Position numbers and translations under genes: made by a program. From positions 1-64,000 of the forward strand of contig JACOUT010000016.1 in the NCBI GenBank assembly GCA_016177705.1: a DNA stretch of 64,000 nt. The letters are read 5' to 3'. Source of the stretch: Deltaproteobacteria bacterium. Lineage in GTDB: Bacteria > Myxococcota > UBA727 > VGSZ01. Below the pieces are notes generated by a model. It made no database searches and was not told the origin of the DNA. It saw only the letters and a list, made by a program, of their open reading frames with translations. This document shows, piece after piece, positions 42,609 through 49,890 of the stretch. Within the stretch, counting starts at the first letter, position 1. Every line of letters starts with the position of its first letter.

Positions 42609-45041
42609 ATGGTACGGTCGGCCGTGGACTTCGCCGCCCATCTGTCGCCCGCGCAGCTCGAGGCGGCCACGCGCCTCGACGTGCCGGTGTGCGTGCTGGC
42701 CGGCGCGGGCAGCGGCAAGACGCGCGTCATCGTCCACCGCATCGCCTACCTGATCCTCGAGAAGCGCGTCGCGCCCGAGCGCATCTTGGCGGTCACCTTC
42801 ACCAACAAGGCGGCCGGCGAGATGCGCGAGCGCGCCGGCCGGCTGGTGCCCGGGCGCGGCGAGCATGCGCAGGTGGGCACCTTCCACGGCATCGCCGCGC
42901 GCCTGCTGCGCCGCTATGGCCGCGCCGTCGGCGTCAACCCGTCGTTCGTCATCTACGACGACGACGACTGGCAGCGCCTGCTCGGCAAAATCGTGGTCAA
43001 CGACCTGAACCTCAGCAAAGACACCACTGGGCCCATCGCCCGCTACCTCGAGAGCTGGATGGCCGAGGGCCTGGCGCCCGATCAAGTGCCGACCAACCAC
43101 GACCTGCTGTTCGAGTGGGCGCTCAAGGCCTACGCCATCTCGCGCGAGCGGCTCGACTCGATGGGCGCGCTCGACTTCGGCGGCCTGCTGCTCAAGCTGC
43201 GCGCGCTCGTGCAGAGCGAGGCCGGCCCGCTGCTGCGCGAGCTGGTGCGCCACGTGCTGGTCGACGAGTACCAGGACGTGAACCGCGTGCAGGCCGACAT
43301 CGTGCTGGCGCTCGGGCGCGGCGCCGACAGCATCGCCGTCGTCGGCGACGACGACCAGGCGATCTACGGCTGGCGCGGCGCCTCGGCCGAGAACTTGAAG
43401 CGCTTCTTGGACGCCATGCCGGGCGCGCTCCTGGTCAAGCTCGAGGAGAACTACCGCTCCACCGCCACCATCCTCGAGGCCGCCAACGGCATCATCGCCA
43501 GAAACGAGGTGCGGCTCGGCAAGACGCTGCGGCCCACCGGCGAGCCCGGCCGGCCGGTCCACGTGCTGCGCGGTCGCGACGACCTCGAGGAGGCGCGGCG
43601 CGTCTTGTGGGACATGCTCGACGAGATCGGCCGCGGCACGCGCCTCGACCAGCTCGCCGTGCTCTATCGCACCAACGCGCTGTCGCGGCCCTTCGAGGAC
43701 GCGCTGCGCCAGAACCAGCTGCCCTATCGCGTGGTGGGCGGCGTGCGCTTCTACGACCGCAAGGAGGTCAAGGACGTGCTGGCGACGCTTCGTTGCGCGC
43801 TCAACCCGCGCAGCGACGTCGACACCTTGCGCTGGCTCGCCGCCGTGCCGCGCGGCATCGGCGACACCACCGTCAAGAAGCTCGAGGCCGCGGCGCGCCG
43901 CGTGGGCGCGCCGCTGTTGCAGGCGCTGCGGGACGACGCGTTGCACCAGGACGCGGGCTTGAACGCGGCGACCCGTCGACGCTGCGTCGCGGCCGCCGCC
44001 GAGATCAGCGAGCTGGCGGCGCGCATCTCGCCCATCGACGCGGCGGCGCGCGCAGGACAGCACGACTTGTTCGCGGCGCGCGACACCGCCGCGCCCGCCA
44101 TCCCGTCGGCCGCCGAGGCCATCGCGCTCGCCATCGACGCGAGCGGCATCAAGGAGCGCCTCGAGGGCGAGGAGGGCATCGAGGCCGAGGGCCGGCTCGA
44201 GAACCTCGAGGAGCTGGTGTCGGCCGCCGCCGAGTGGGGCGAGCAGGTGAGCGCACAGGGTCAGCCCGACGACGTGATCGGCTTCCTCGAGTCGGCGAGC
44301 CTCTTGTCCTCGGCCGACACCAAACCCGACCCACGAGGCCAGGTCACGCTGATGACGCTGCACGCGGCCAAGGGGCTCGAATTCGAGGTGGTCTACCTGG
44401 CGGGCCTCGAGGAGAGCGGCTTCCCGCATGCGCGCGCGCTGCGCGAGGGAGGGCACGGCGACGAGCTGGAGGAGGAGCGGCGGCTCGCCTACGTCGGCAT
44501 CACGCGCGCGCGCCGCCGCTTGGTGCTGTCGTACGCCGACGTGCGCATGGTCAACGGCCAGCGCAAGGCGCGCATGCCATCGCGCTTCTTGACCGAGATT
44601 CCGCGCGGCGTGCTCGATGGCGACGTGCCGCGCCGCACGATGTTCGACGGTGACGCGCCGCGCGGCTCGCTGTTCGGCGGCGCTGCGCTGCCCGCGACGC
44701 CCGCCGCGGTCACCGAGGCGCGCGTGGTCTACGACGAGCCGGCGCCGACCGCGCCGCGGCGCACCCGGCTGGTGCTGACCGAGCCCGACTTCGTGCCCCC
44801 CGCGGCGGGGCTGCGCATCGGCGAGGAGCACGCCGACGAGCCGGCGGGCGCGTTCGCGGCGGGCGCGCGCGTGATCCATCGCGATTTCGGCGCAGGCACC
44901 GTGGTCGGCCTGCGCGGCAGCGGCGCGCGCGCCTCGGCACTGGTCCGCTTCGACGACGAGCGTGGCCCTCGGGTCATCATCGCCAGGTACTTGCGGCCAC
45001 AAGCGGACCCGGGGCTCGCATCCGACGGGGAGGTCGAATAG
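42609..45041 (+). CDS. pcrA: UvrD/PcrA-family superfamily 1 DNA helicase
   Basis: 810 residues carrying the SF1A motif set: motif Q (LSPAQLEAA), motif I GAGSGKT near 36, Ia AVTFTNKAAGEMRERA, motif II VDEYQD, motif III GDDDQAIYGWRGA, motif IV LEENYRS, motif V MTLHAAKGLEFEVV and motif VI VGITRARRRL. Unwinds DNA 3'-5' in nucleotide-excision repair, replication restart and recombination control. The C-terminal 140 residues carry a Tudor-like tail FAAGARVIHRDFGAGTVVGLRG, which in PcrA/UvrD contacts RNA polymerase. The ATG at 42609 is chosen from the start of homology; it has no clear Shine-Dalgarno sequence. Upstream in-frame codons are antisense to the lipoprotein gene. Confidence 0.93.
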   Translation: MVRSAVDFAAHLSPAQLEAATRLDVPVCVLAGAGSGKTRVIVHRIAYLILEKRVAPERILAVTFTNKAAGEMRERAGRLVPGRGEHAQVGTFHGIAARLLRRYGRAVGVNPSFVIYDDDDWQRLLGKIVVNDLNLSKDTTGPIARYLESWMAEGLAPDQVPTNHDLLFEWALKAYAISRERLDSMGALDFGGLLLKLRALVQSEAGPLLRELVRHVLVDEYQDVNRVQADIVLALGRGADSIAVVGDDDQAIYGWRGASAENLKRFLDAMPGALLVKLEENYRSTATILEAANGIIARNEVRLGKTLRPTGEPGRPVHVLRGRDDLEEARRVLWDMLDEIGRGTRLDQLAVLYRTNALSRPFEDALRQNQLPYRVVGGVRFYDRKEVKDVLATLRCALNPRSDVDTLRWLAAVPRGIGDTTVKKLEAAARRVGAPLLQALRDDALHQDAGLNAATRRRCVAAAAEISELAARISPIDAAARAGQHDLFAARDTAAPAIPSAAEAIALAIDASGIKERLEGEEGIEAEGRLENLEELVSAAAEWGEQVSAQGQPDDVIGFLESASLLSSADTKPDPRGQVTLMTLHAAKGLEFEVVYLAGLEESGFPHARALREGGHGDELEEERRLAYVGITRARRRLVLSYADVRMVNGQRKARMPSRFLTEIPRGVLDGDVPRRTMFDGDAPRGSLFGGAALPATPAAVTEARVVYDEPAPTAPRRTRLVLTEPDFVPPAAGLRIGEEHADEPAGAFAAGARVIHRDFGAGTVVGLRGSGARASALVRFDDERGPRVIIARYLRPQADPGLASDGEVE

Positions 45042-45081
45042 TGTCAGGCGCGGGGTCGTCCATCGGGGGGCGGAGCGCTTC

Positions 45082-45924
45082 GTGATCGTCACCTGTCCGG
45101 GATGCTCGTCGAAGTACCGGGTGCGGAACGAGTCGGTCCCCGCCGACGGGGCACGTATGCGATGCCCCAAGTGCGAGACGCTGTTTCTCGCCAAGCCGCC
45201 TGCGGACGGCTCCACCACCGCCGACGACCCGTCGTCGCTCTACCAGCAGCTCGCGCCGCAGGGCGCGCGCGGCAACTCGGGTGCGTTTCCTCCGGTGCTG
45301 CCGCAGCCGAGCACGACCGGTCACGCGCCTGGCGCACCGGGCGTTGGCACCGCGCACCGCGGCCCCGTGACGGCGCTCTTTGCCGCCGCCGATCCTTCCA
45401 TGCTGCCGCCCCAGGCGCTGCCGCCCCAAGGGCTGCCCCTGCCCGCGCCGCTGGCGTTCCCGACGCCCACCACGACCGCGCCGCCGCCCGGCGGCCTCGG
45501 CGCGCCCGACGGGCCGCGCGTGCGCACCGTCGCACCCTCGTCGGTGCGCGAGCCCAGCGCCGCCGCGCTCGCCGCGAAGACGCCGCCGTCGCGCCGCGCG
45601 GTGATCGGCTCCTGGGCCGCGCTCGGCGCGGGCGCGTTCGTCTTCCTGTGCGGCTCGCTCACGTGGGCCTGGACCAGCGAGGCGCTGCCGCTCGACGGCG
45701 CCCTCATGCCGGTGGCACGCGCGCTCTTTTCGGCTGAGCGCCCGGGCGAGGCGGCGCTCGACGCCGAAGCGCTGCGGCGCGCGGCCAGCGAAGCGACCGC
45801 GCGCAAGGATCTGCCGGCGGCGATAGTCGCCTGGCGGCGCGTCAAGCCGATCTCGGACGAGACCGACCGGCGGCCCTCGGAGGCGCTCGCCAAGATGCTG
45901 GTGGCGCTTGGAGAGGTGCCATGA
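45082..45924 (+). CDS. MJ0042-type zinc-ribbon protein with one transmembrane helix
   Basis: 280 residues. The N-terminus is the MJ0042/zinc_ribbon_5 finger: CPGCSSKYRV near 5, then RMRCPKCETLFLAK near 26 (two CxxC pairs), binding one Zn. A long Pro/Ala-rich linker follows (about 45-170), then a single membrane helix (RAVIGSWAALGAGAFVFLCGSLTWAW near 175-200) and a C-terminal helical region with Ala/Arg repeats. GTG at 45082 has GGAG at the usual distance. Proteins of this layout are common in Myxococcota as cytoplasmic-facing sensors; the function is unknown. Its stop overlaps the next gene's start (ATGA), so the two are cotranscribed. Confidence 0.86.
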   Translation: MIVTCPGCSSKYRVRNESVPADGARMRCPKCETLFLAKPPADGSTTADDPSSLYQQLAPQGARGNSGAFPPVLPQPSTTGHAPGAPGVGTAHRGPVTALFAAADPSMLPPQALPPQGLPLPAPLAFPTPTTTAPPPGGLGAPDGPRVRTVAPSSVREPSAAALAAKTPPSRRAVIGSWAALGAGAFVFLCGSLTWAWTSEALPLDGALMPVARALFSAERPGEAALDAEALRRAASEATARKDLPAAIVAWRRVKPISDETDRRPSEALAKMLVALGEVP

Positions 45925-46769
45925 GCGTCGCGGCGCGCCCGCTGCTGTTGCTGGCGCTCATGACCGGCGCCGCGCTACCGGCGCGGGCAGGCGGCACCTA
46001 CGTCGTCGCGTCGGACCAGCCGGCCTTCGCCATGGCAGCGCGCGCGGCCGTGGACGCGCTGCCGGGCGCCAAGCTGCTGCGCGCCGACGACGAGGCCAAG
46101 GCGGCAATCGCGGGCGCCGAGCTGGTGATCGTGGTGGGACCGCTCGCCGAGCGGTTGGTGGGCGCCGCGCTGCCGGCCACGGCGTGGGCGGTGGCGGTGC
46201 TGACGCCGCGCCTGTCGTCGCTTCCTGCGGCTCGCTCGCTCGCGGTGCCGGTGGCCGCCAGCGCAACCGAGGTGCTCGGCCTGATGCGTGTGGTGGTGCC
46301 GTCGACGCGCAAGGTGGCCGTATTCCCCGCCGGCAGCTCCGACGTCGCTGCGCTGGCCGACGCCGTGCGCGCGTCCGGGCTCGAGCCGCTCCTGCCCAAG
46401 GCGGGGGAGCCCTTCCCTGCCGCCGTCGATCGCCTGGTGCGCGCCGCGGACGTCGTCTGGATCGAAGAGACCTCGTCGGTGCCCGCCGGCGGCGGCGCGC
46501 TCGTCGTCAAGGCCGCGGCCGACGCCGGCAAGCACGTGGTGGGGCCAAATCGCGCCACCGTGCTGCAAGGCGCGCTGTTCGCCGTCGTGCCCGACCCGGC
46601 CGCGCACGGCCGCCTGGCCGGCGAGCTGGGCGCACGCGTGCTGGCCGGCGATCGCCCGAGCAGCGTGCCTGCGCCCGAGGGCCGCATCGTGCTCAACGCC
46701 GCGCGCGCGCGCGCGCTCGGCGTCAAGCTGCCGCAATCGGTGGCGGCGCGCGCCGAGGCCGTCGAGTAG
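45921..46769 (+). CDS. ABC-transporter substrate-binding-like protein
   Basis: A 282-residue exported protein (signal MSVAARPLLLLALMTGAALPARA). It has a two-lobed alpha/beta layout of the TIGR/DUF534-type ABC substrate-binding proteins, with a C-terminus VLNAARARALGVKLPQSVAARAEAVE that is very characteristic of that family. The family is annotated for amino-acid or aromatic substrates in some genomes; no permease or ATPase gene is in the window, so this copy may act in another process with the zinc-ribbon partner encoded upstream. ATGA overlap with that gene. A GC stem 12 bases downstream may terminate the pair. Confidence 0.75.
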   Translation: MSVAARPLLLLALMTGAALPARAGGTYVVASDQPAFAMAARAAVDALPGAKLLRADDEAKAAIAGAELVIVVGPLAERLVGAALPATAWAVAVLTPRLSSLPAARSLAVPVAASATEVLGLMRVVVPSTRKVAVFPAGSSDVAALADAVRASGLEPLLPKAGEPFPAAVDRLVRAADVVWIEETSSVPAGGGALVVKAAADAGKHVVGPNRATVLQGALFAVVPDPAAHGRLAGELGARVLAGDRPSSVPAPEGRIVLNAARARALGVKLPQSVAARAEAVE

Positions 46770-46781
46770 CAGCGTTGTCGG

Positions 46782-46802
46782 GAGGGTCTGGTGCAGACCC
46801 TC
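46782..46802. terminator. 9-3-9 hairpin after the substrate-binding protein gene
   Basis: GAGGGTCTG-GTG-CAGACCCTC is a perfect nine-pair stem beginning 12 bases past the stop. No T-tract follows, as is common in GC-rich genomes. It probably terminates the zinc-ribbon / binding-protein operon. Confidence 0.55.
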
Positions 46803-46860
46803 AACGCGCTGCGCACCCATGGCCTTCCATCACGCTGAGCTTCATCCCGCCACCTGCGCT

Positions 46861-46887
46861 CGGTTCGAATCGCACCGGGCGCGCGTT
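46861..46887. repeat. Direct repeat upstream of the DUF433/DUF5615 module, copy 1
   Basis: CGGTTCGAA (46861-46869) followed by CACCGGGCGCGCGTT (46873-46887). Both words recur in the same order at 47594-47602 and 47611-47625, just past the toxin gene, so the module is bracketed by direct repeats. Confidence 0.55.
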
Positions 46888-46978
46888 CTTACAAGAGCAA
46901 CGAAACCGGGCCGTTGGCCACGCGCCTTCTGCCCGCTTTCGAACTGCTGCATCGCCGCGGCCCTGCTAACATGTCGCT

Positions 46979-47224
46979 GTGGCGAACGTCGTCCTGCTCA
47001 AGCGCATCAAGGTGGACCCCGCGGTCTGCGGCGGAAAGCCGTGTATCCGTGGCCACCGCATCTGGGTGTCGCTCGTCCTCGACTTTCTGGCTGCCGGTAA
47101 CACCATCGACGAGATCCTCGCGGAGTACCCCGGCATCGAGCGCGACGACGTGCTCGCGTGCATCGCGTACGGCTCCGAAATGAGCCGCCTTCGTGAGATC
47201 CCCGCACGTCCTGCCGCTGAATGA
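46979..47224 (+). CDS. DUF433-family antitoxin-like protein
   Basis: An 81-residue protein with the DUF433 pattern: RIKVDPAVCGGKPCIRGHRIWVSLVLDFLAAGNTIDEILAEYPGI. The family is a winged-helix-like DNA-binding fold often acting as antitoxin to a DUF5615 PIN-like nuclease. GTG at 46979 starts the protein. The next gene begins with an ATGA overlap, the usual coupling in a toxin-antitoxin pair. It is expected to repress its own promoter and neutralise the toxin. The module is bracketed by 15-base direct repeats. Confidence 0.88.
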   Translation: MANVVLLKRIKVDPAVCGGKPCIRGHRIWVSLVLDFLAAGNTIDEILAEYPGIERDDVLACIAYGSEMSRLREIPARPAAE

Positions 47225-47586
47225 GGGTCAAGCTCGACGAGAACCTTGGTCGACGCGGCGTTGATGCGTTTCGCGCTGCGGGTCATGACGTGGATACCGT
47301 CGTAGACGAAGGCCTGGCCAGCGCGCCCGATGATGAGGTCCGCATCGCCGCGACCGGTGCGCAACGCGTCCTGGTGACGCTCGACCTCGATTTCGCGAAC
47401 CCTTTTCGCCACCCGCCGGGTCCGACAGCGGGCATCGCGGTGCTGCGCCTGCCTGAACCGCTTACACCGGCGGTCATCGGAACCGCGGTGTCTGTGCTCC
47501 TCGCGGAGCTCGCGCGCCAGGATATTGCCGGCCGACTGTGGATCGCTGAGCTCGATCGAATTCGCATCTACGAACCCGAGAGCTGA
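47221..47586 (+). CDS. DUF5615 PIN-like toxin
   Basis: A 121-residue protein with the DUF5615/Mut7-C-like PIN fold: MRVKLDENLGRRGVDAFRAAGHDVDTV at the start, RVLVTLDLDFANPFRHPPG in the middle (DxDF acidic residues), and a C-terminal IAELDRIRIYEPES. Conserved acidic residues (Asp6, Glu7 and the LDLDF Asp) would bind Mg2+ or Mn2+ for RNA cleavage. Coupled to the DUF433 gene. The start is ATG at 47221. Confidence 0.87.
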   Translation: MRVKLDENLGRRGVDAFRAAGHDVDTVVDEGLASAPDDEVRIAATGAQRVLVTLDLDFANPFRHPPGPTAGIAVLRLPEPLTPAVIGTAVSVLLAELARQDIAGRLWIAELDRIRIYEPES

Positions 47587-47593
47587 CGAAGCG

Positions 47594-47625
47594 CGGTTCG
47601 AAATTCCTCACACCGGGCGCGCGTT
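47594..47625. repeat. Direct repeat downstream of the DUF433/DUF5615 module, copy 2
   Basis: CGGTTCGAA (47594-47602) and CACCGGGCGCGCGTT (47611-47625), same order and orientation as at 46861-46887. The spacing between the two words differs by five bases between copies. Together they flank the first toxin-antitoxin module. Confidence 0.55.
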
Positions 47626-47714
47626 TCGAACATGCTCGCGCCAGGCGGATGTGAAACCCCGCCCAGCCCGGCCGGCCGCGTCACCGGATGCGTCTCGCGT
47701 GCACATCCCAGGGG

Positions 47715-47740
47715 ATGCTAGCATTGCTACCGAGGTAGCA
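47715..47740. promoter_or_regulatory. Double palindrome, candidate VapB operator
   Basis: ATGCTAGCAT (47715-47724) is a perfect 10-base palindrome, and directly beside it TGCTACC-GA-GGTAGCA (47725-47740) is a 7-2-7 palindrome. The second ends two bases before the antitoxin ATG. Adjacent dyads overlapping the start are typical of autoregulated VapBC operators, where antitoxin dimers bind and VapC alters the affinity. No Shine-Dalgarno sequence is visible, so the transcript may be leaderless. Confidence 0.65.
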
Positions 47741-47742
47741 TC

Positions 47743-47967
47743 ATGGCGAGCACCGAGAAGGTCAGCATCTCCGTCGGCAGGGAGGACCTGAAGTGGCTGC
47801 GCCAACGCGCGAAGCGCTCCGGTGGGAACCTGTCCGCCGTCATCGGCGAGGCGACGCGCCTGCTCCGCCAACGCGAGGCGCGCGAACGACTGCTGGCGCG
47901 CTTTGGCCCTGATGCAGACGTCTCGCCCGCTGAAGCGGACGCGATCCGGGCCGAATGGCAGGGCTGA
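47743..47967 (+). CDS. Ribbon-helix-helix-like antitoxin of a VapBC module
   Basis: A 74-residue protein with a basic N-terminus (MASTEKVSISVGREDLKWLRQRAKRSGGNLSAVIGEATRLLRQREARERLL) matching a short ribbon-helix-helix DNA-binding domain. The C-terminal acidic/alanine tail (RFGPDADVSPAEADAIRAEWQG) would bind the toxin. Its gene overlaps the toxin gene by 13 bases. The two palindromes at 47715-47740 sit right before its ATG, so it probably represses the module. The antitoxin call rests on size, context and the ribbon-helix-helix pattern. Confidence 0.8.
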   Translation: MASTEKVSISVGREDLKWLRQRAKRSGGNLSAVIGEATRLLRQREARERLLARFGPDADVSPAEADAIRAEWQG

Positions 47968-48329
47968 CCTTCGACACCGGCGCGCTGGTGGCGCTCGAGC
48001 GTCGCCGCCAGCGGATGCGCCGCGTGCTGGCCACTGCAATCCGCGACAACCTGCGGGTGAGCGTACCCGCCGTCGTCATCACGGAGTGGTGGCGCGGGCG
48101 CACCGACCTCGCCGACGACATCCTGGCTTCCGTGGACGTCGAACCGATGGACGAGGACCTTGCGAAGGTCGCCGGCGAGGCGCTCGCCGCCGTGAAGCGT
48201 GCGACTGCGGTTGATGCGATCGTCATGGCCTCGGCGGCCCGACGCGGCGACGTCGTGTACACGTCAGACTTCGACGATCTCTCGCGTCTTCAAGGCCACT
48301 TCCACTCCGTCCGCGTGCTTGGGATCTGA
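47955..48329 (+). CDS. PIN-domain toxin (VapC family)
   Basis: A 124-residue PIN-domain ribonuclease. Conserved acidic sites: LTFDTGALVALE near 4 (Asp6), VVITEWWRGRTD near 40 (Glu), TAVDAIVMASAARRGDVVYTSDFDDLSRL near 88-110 (Asp in AVDAIV and the TSDFDDL). These four acidic residues bind the catalytic Mg2+/Mn2+ ions. VapC toxins cut tRNA or rRNA under stress. ATG at 47955 lies inside the antitoxin gene. The gene is followed closely by the inverted-repeat element at 48368. Confidence 0.88.
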   Translation: MAGLTFDTGALVALERRRQRMRRVLATAIRDNLRVSVPAVVITEWWRGRTDLADDILASVDVEPMDEDLAKVAGEALAAVKRATAVDAIVMASAARRGDVVYTSDFDDLSRLQGHFHSVRVLGI

Positions 48330-48367
48330 CGGCACGAGGTTCATTGTTCCCAAAAACGGCTCAATTG

Positions 48368-48543
48368 ACGTTTCCGTGGGTCAGATGGGCCGGATCTTGT
48401 CGGGGCGGGGCTTGTCCTAGGGCGATCGCAGATCCGTCGTGGAGGGGCTCGGCGCCGGACTGGATCGCCCTAGGACAAGCCCCGCCCCGACAAGGACCAC
48501 AGCGACGACGCGTCTGTTCAACCCACCTAGCCCACGGAAACGT
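48368..48543. repeat. Nested inverted-repeat element (22-base ends, 32-base inner arms)
   Basis: The outer ends (48368-48389 and 48522-48543) are inverted repeats with 19 of 22 matches, starting with a perfect ACGTTTCCGTGGG. Inside, a perfect 32-base inverted repeat (48396-48427 / 48463-48494) brackets a 35-base loop. The total length is 176 bases. It lies between convergent vapC and prmA genes. It may be a strong bidirectional terminator, or a MITE-like foldback element. A target-site duplication is not obvious. Confidence 0.75.
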
Positions 48544-48565
48544 TAGGAGACCCCTACAAACGCGC

Positions 48566-49507
48566 TCATCTCCGCAGGTCGATGCGTACCCATCCGTTCT
48601 TGGTCGCCGTGCCCAAGTGCGTGAGCCCGGCCGCCAGGTAGCCCTCGCGCACCGCGCGCTCCTGCTCGACCAGCACGCCCGACAAGAACAACCGTCCGCC
48701 GCGCGCGAGCGCGCCCACGATGGCGTCCCTCAGCTCGAGCAAGGTGCCGGCCAGGATGTTGGCGACCACGACGTCGTGGATGGCGCCCTCGACGTCGGGC
48801 GCGCGCGCGTCGGCCGTGAAGCCGGTGACCGCGTTGTCCTTGGCGTGATCGAGCGCGGCGTGCACCGCCACCGGGTCGATGTCGGTGCCGCGGGCGCGCG
48901 CCGCGCCGAGCTTGAGCGCGGCGAGCGAGAGGATGCCGGTGCCGGTGCCGACGTCGAGCAGGTAGCGCGGCGGCGCCGGCAGCGCCTCGATGGCCTCGAT
49001 GCACAACTGCGTGGTCTCGTGCGTGCCGGTGCCGAAGGCCATGCCGGCGTCGAGGTAGAGCACTAGCGGCGGCGCGCCCTCACCGACGCGCTCGGCGCGA
49101 AAGTTAGCGCGCTCCCATGACGGACAGACCCAGGTGCGGAGGCCACAGCGAAAGGGCTTCCACTGCGCGCGGAAAGCGGCGTTCCAGTCCTCGGGGAACA
49201 GGTCGGCCCACGACAGCTCGAGGTCGGCGGTGCCCTCGACGAAGCGAGCGAGCGCGGCCAGCCGCTTGGCGACCCTCGCCTCGAGGCCGGGCGCGCGAGA
49301 GAACGTGGCGGTGACGGCGGCGCGGCCCGTCGGCGAGCTGGCGCGGCCGGGGACGGCGCGCGTCTCGTCGTCCTCGATCTCGAGGCCGAGCGCACCCAGC
49401 TCGACGAGCGCGCCCGAGACCGCGTCCACCGCGGCGACGGCGACGTCGACGGTGGCGCGCCGCCAGGGCGACAGCTCCGGCGGCGCCTTCTTCTTGTGCT
49501 TGGGCAA
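48566..49507 (-). CDS. prmA: Ribosomal protein L11 methyltransferase
   Basis: 313 residues. The C-terminal domain carries the SAM-binding motif VLYLDAGMAFGTGTHETTQLCIEAIE near 155-180, then DVGTGTGILSLAALKLGAARARGTDIDPVAVHAA and the NPPY-region equivalent VVANILAGTLLELRDA. PrmA adds methyl groups to Lys and the N-terminus of ribosomal protein L11. The N-terminal substrate domain (residues 30-135) matches the general PrmA layout but with low sequence identity by eye. It is first of a minus-strand run that is followed, 12 bases downstream of atpE, by translation-unrelated ATP synthase genes; cotranscription with atpE is unclear. Confidence 0.9.
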   Translation of the reverse strand: MPKHKKKAPPELSPWRRATVDVAVAAVDAVSGALVELGALGLEIEDDETRAVPGRASSPTGRAAVTATFSRAPGLEARVAKRLAALARFVEGTADLELSWADLFPEDWNAAFRAQWKPFRCGLRTWVCPSWERANFRAERVGEGAPPLVLYLDAGMAFGTGTHETTQLCIEAIEALPAPPRYLLDVGTGTGILSLAALKLGAARARGTDIDPVAVHAALDHAKDNAVTGFTADARAPDVEGAIHDVVVANILAGTLLELRDAIVGALARGGRLFLSGVLVEQERAVREGYLAAGLTHLGTATKNGWVRIDLRR

Positions 49508-49519
49508 GCGCGGTCGAGC

Positions 49520-49834
49520 TCAGCCGCCCATGGGCCCAAGGATGCCTGCCGCAATGAGGAAGGCGAGCAGCACCAGCGACTCGATGAGCGCCAGGCCGAG
49601 GATGAAGGGCACGAAGACCTTGCCCGACGCGCTCGGGTTGCGCGCGATGCCCTCGAGGGCGGAGCCGGCCGTGCGGCCCTGGCCCATGCCGCCACCGAGC
49701 GCGGCAAGGCCGACGGCGAGGCCGGCGCCGATGCCGAGCAGGCCCTTGGCGCTGGCGGCGCCATCCTCGGCGAAGGCCGGGAGGGCGAAGAGCACGGTCA
49801 TGATGGGGAGGAGGAAGCGAGCGAAGCGGGTCAT
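49520..49834 (-). CDS. atpE: ATP synthase F0 subunit c
   Basis: A 104-residue hairpin of two helices after a cleavable-type N-terminal stretch (MTRFARFLLPIMTVLFALPAFAEDG). Such an extension is found in some deltaproteobacterial c subunits. Helix 1 has GGGMGQGRTAG, the loop is the Arg-containing ARNPSA, and helix 2 carries the ion-binding Glu in LALIESLVLL. Gln in helix 1 and Glu-Ser in helix 2 are shared with sodium-binding rings, but Leu replaces the Thr after Ser, so the coupling ion is ambiguous. Coded next to subunit a; the remaining F1F0 genes are elsewhere. Confidence 0.95.
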   Translation of the reverse strand: MTRFARFLLPIMTVLFALPAFAEDGAASAKGLLGIGAGLAVGLAALGGGMGQGRTAGSALEGIARNPSASGKVFVPFILGLALIESLVLLAFLIAAGILGPMGG

Positions 49835-49890
49835 GTTCCTATCCTGTCCTGGTGAAACAACGCAGCGGGCAAGTCGGGGAGGAGGGATCG

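Noticed and set aside
41153..44653. Long plus-strand frame opposite the anchor-D lipoprotein and overlapping the helicase in another frame
   Set aside because: It has Arg-rich low-complexity translation and no homology pattern; the minus-strand lipoprotein and UvrD frames are clearly the coding ones.
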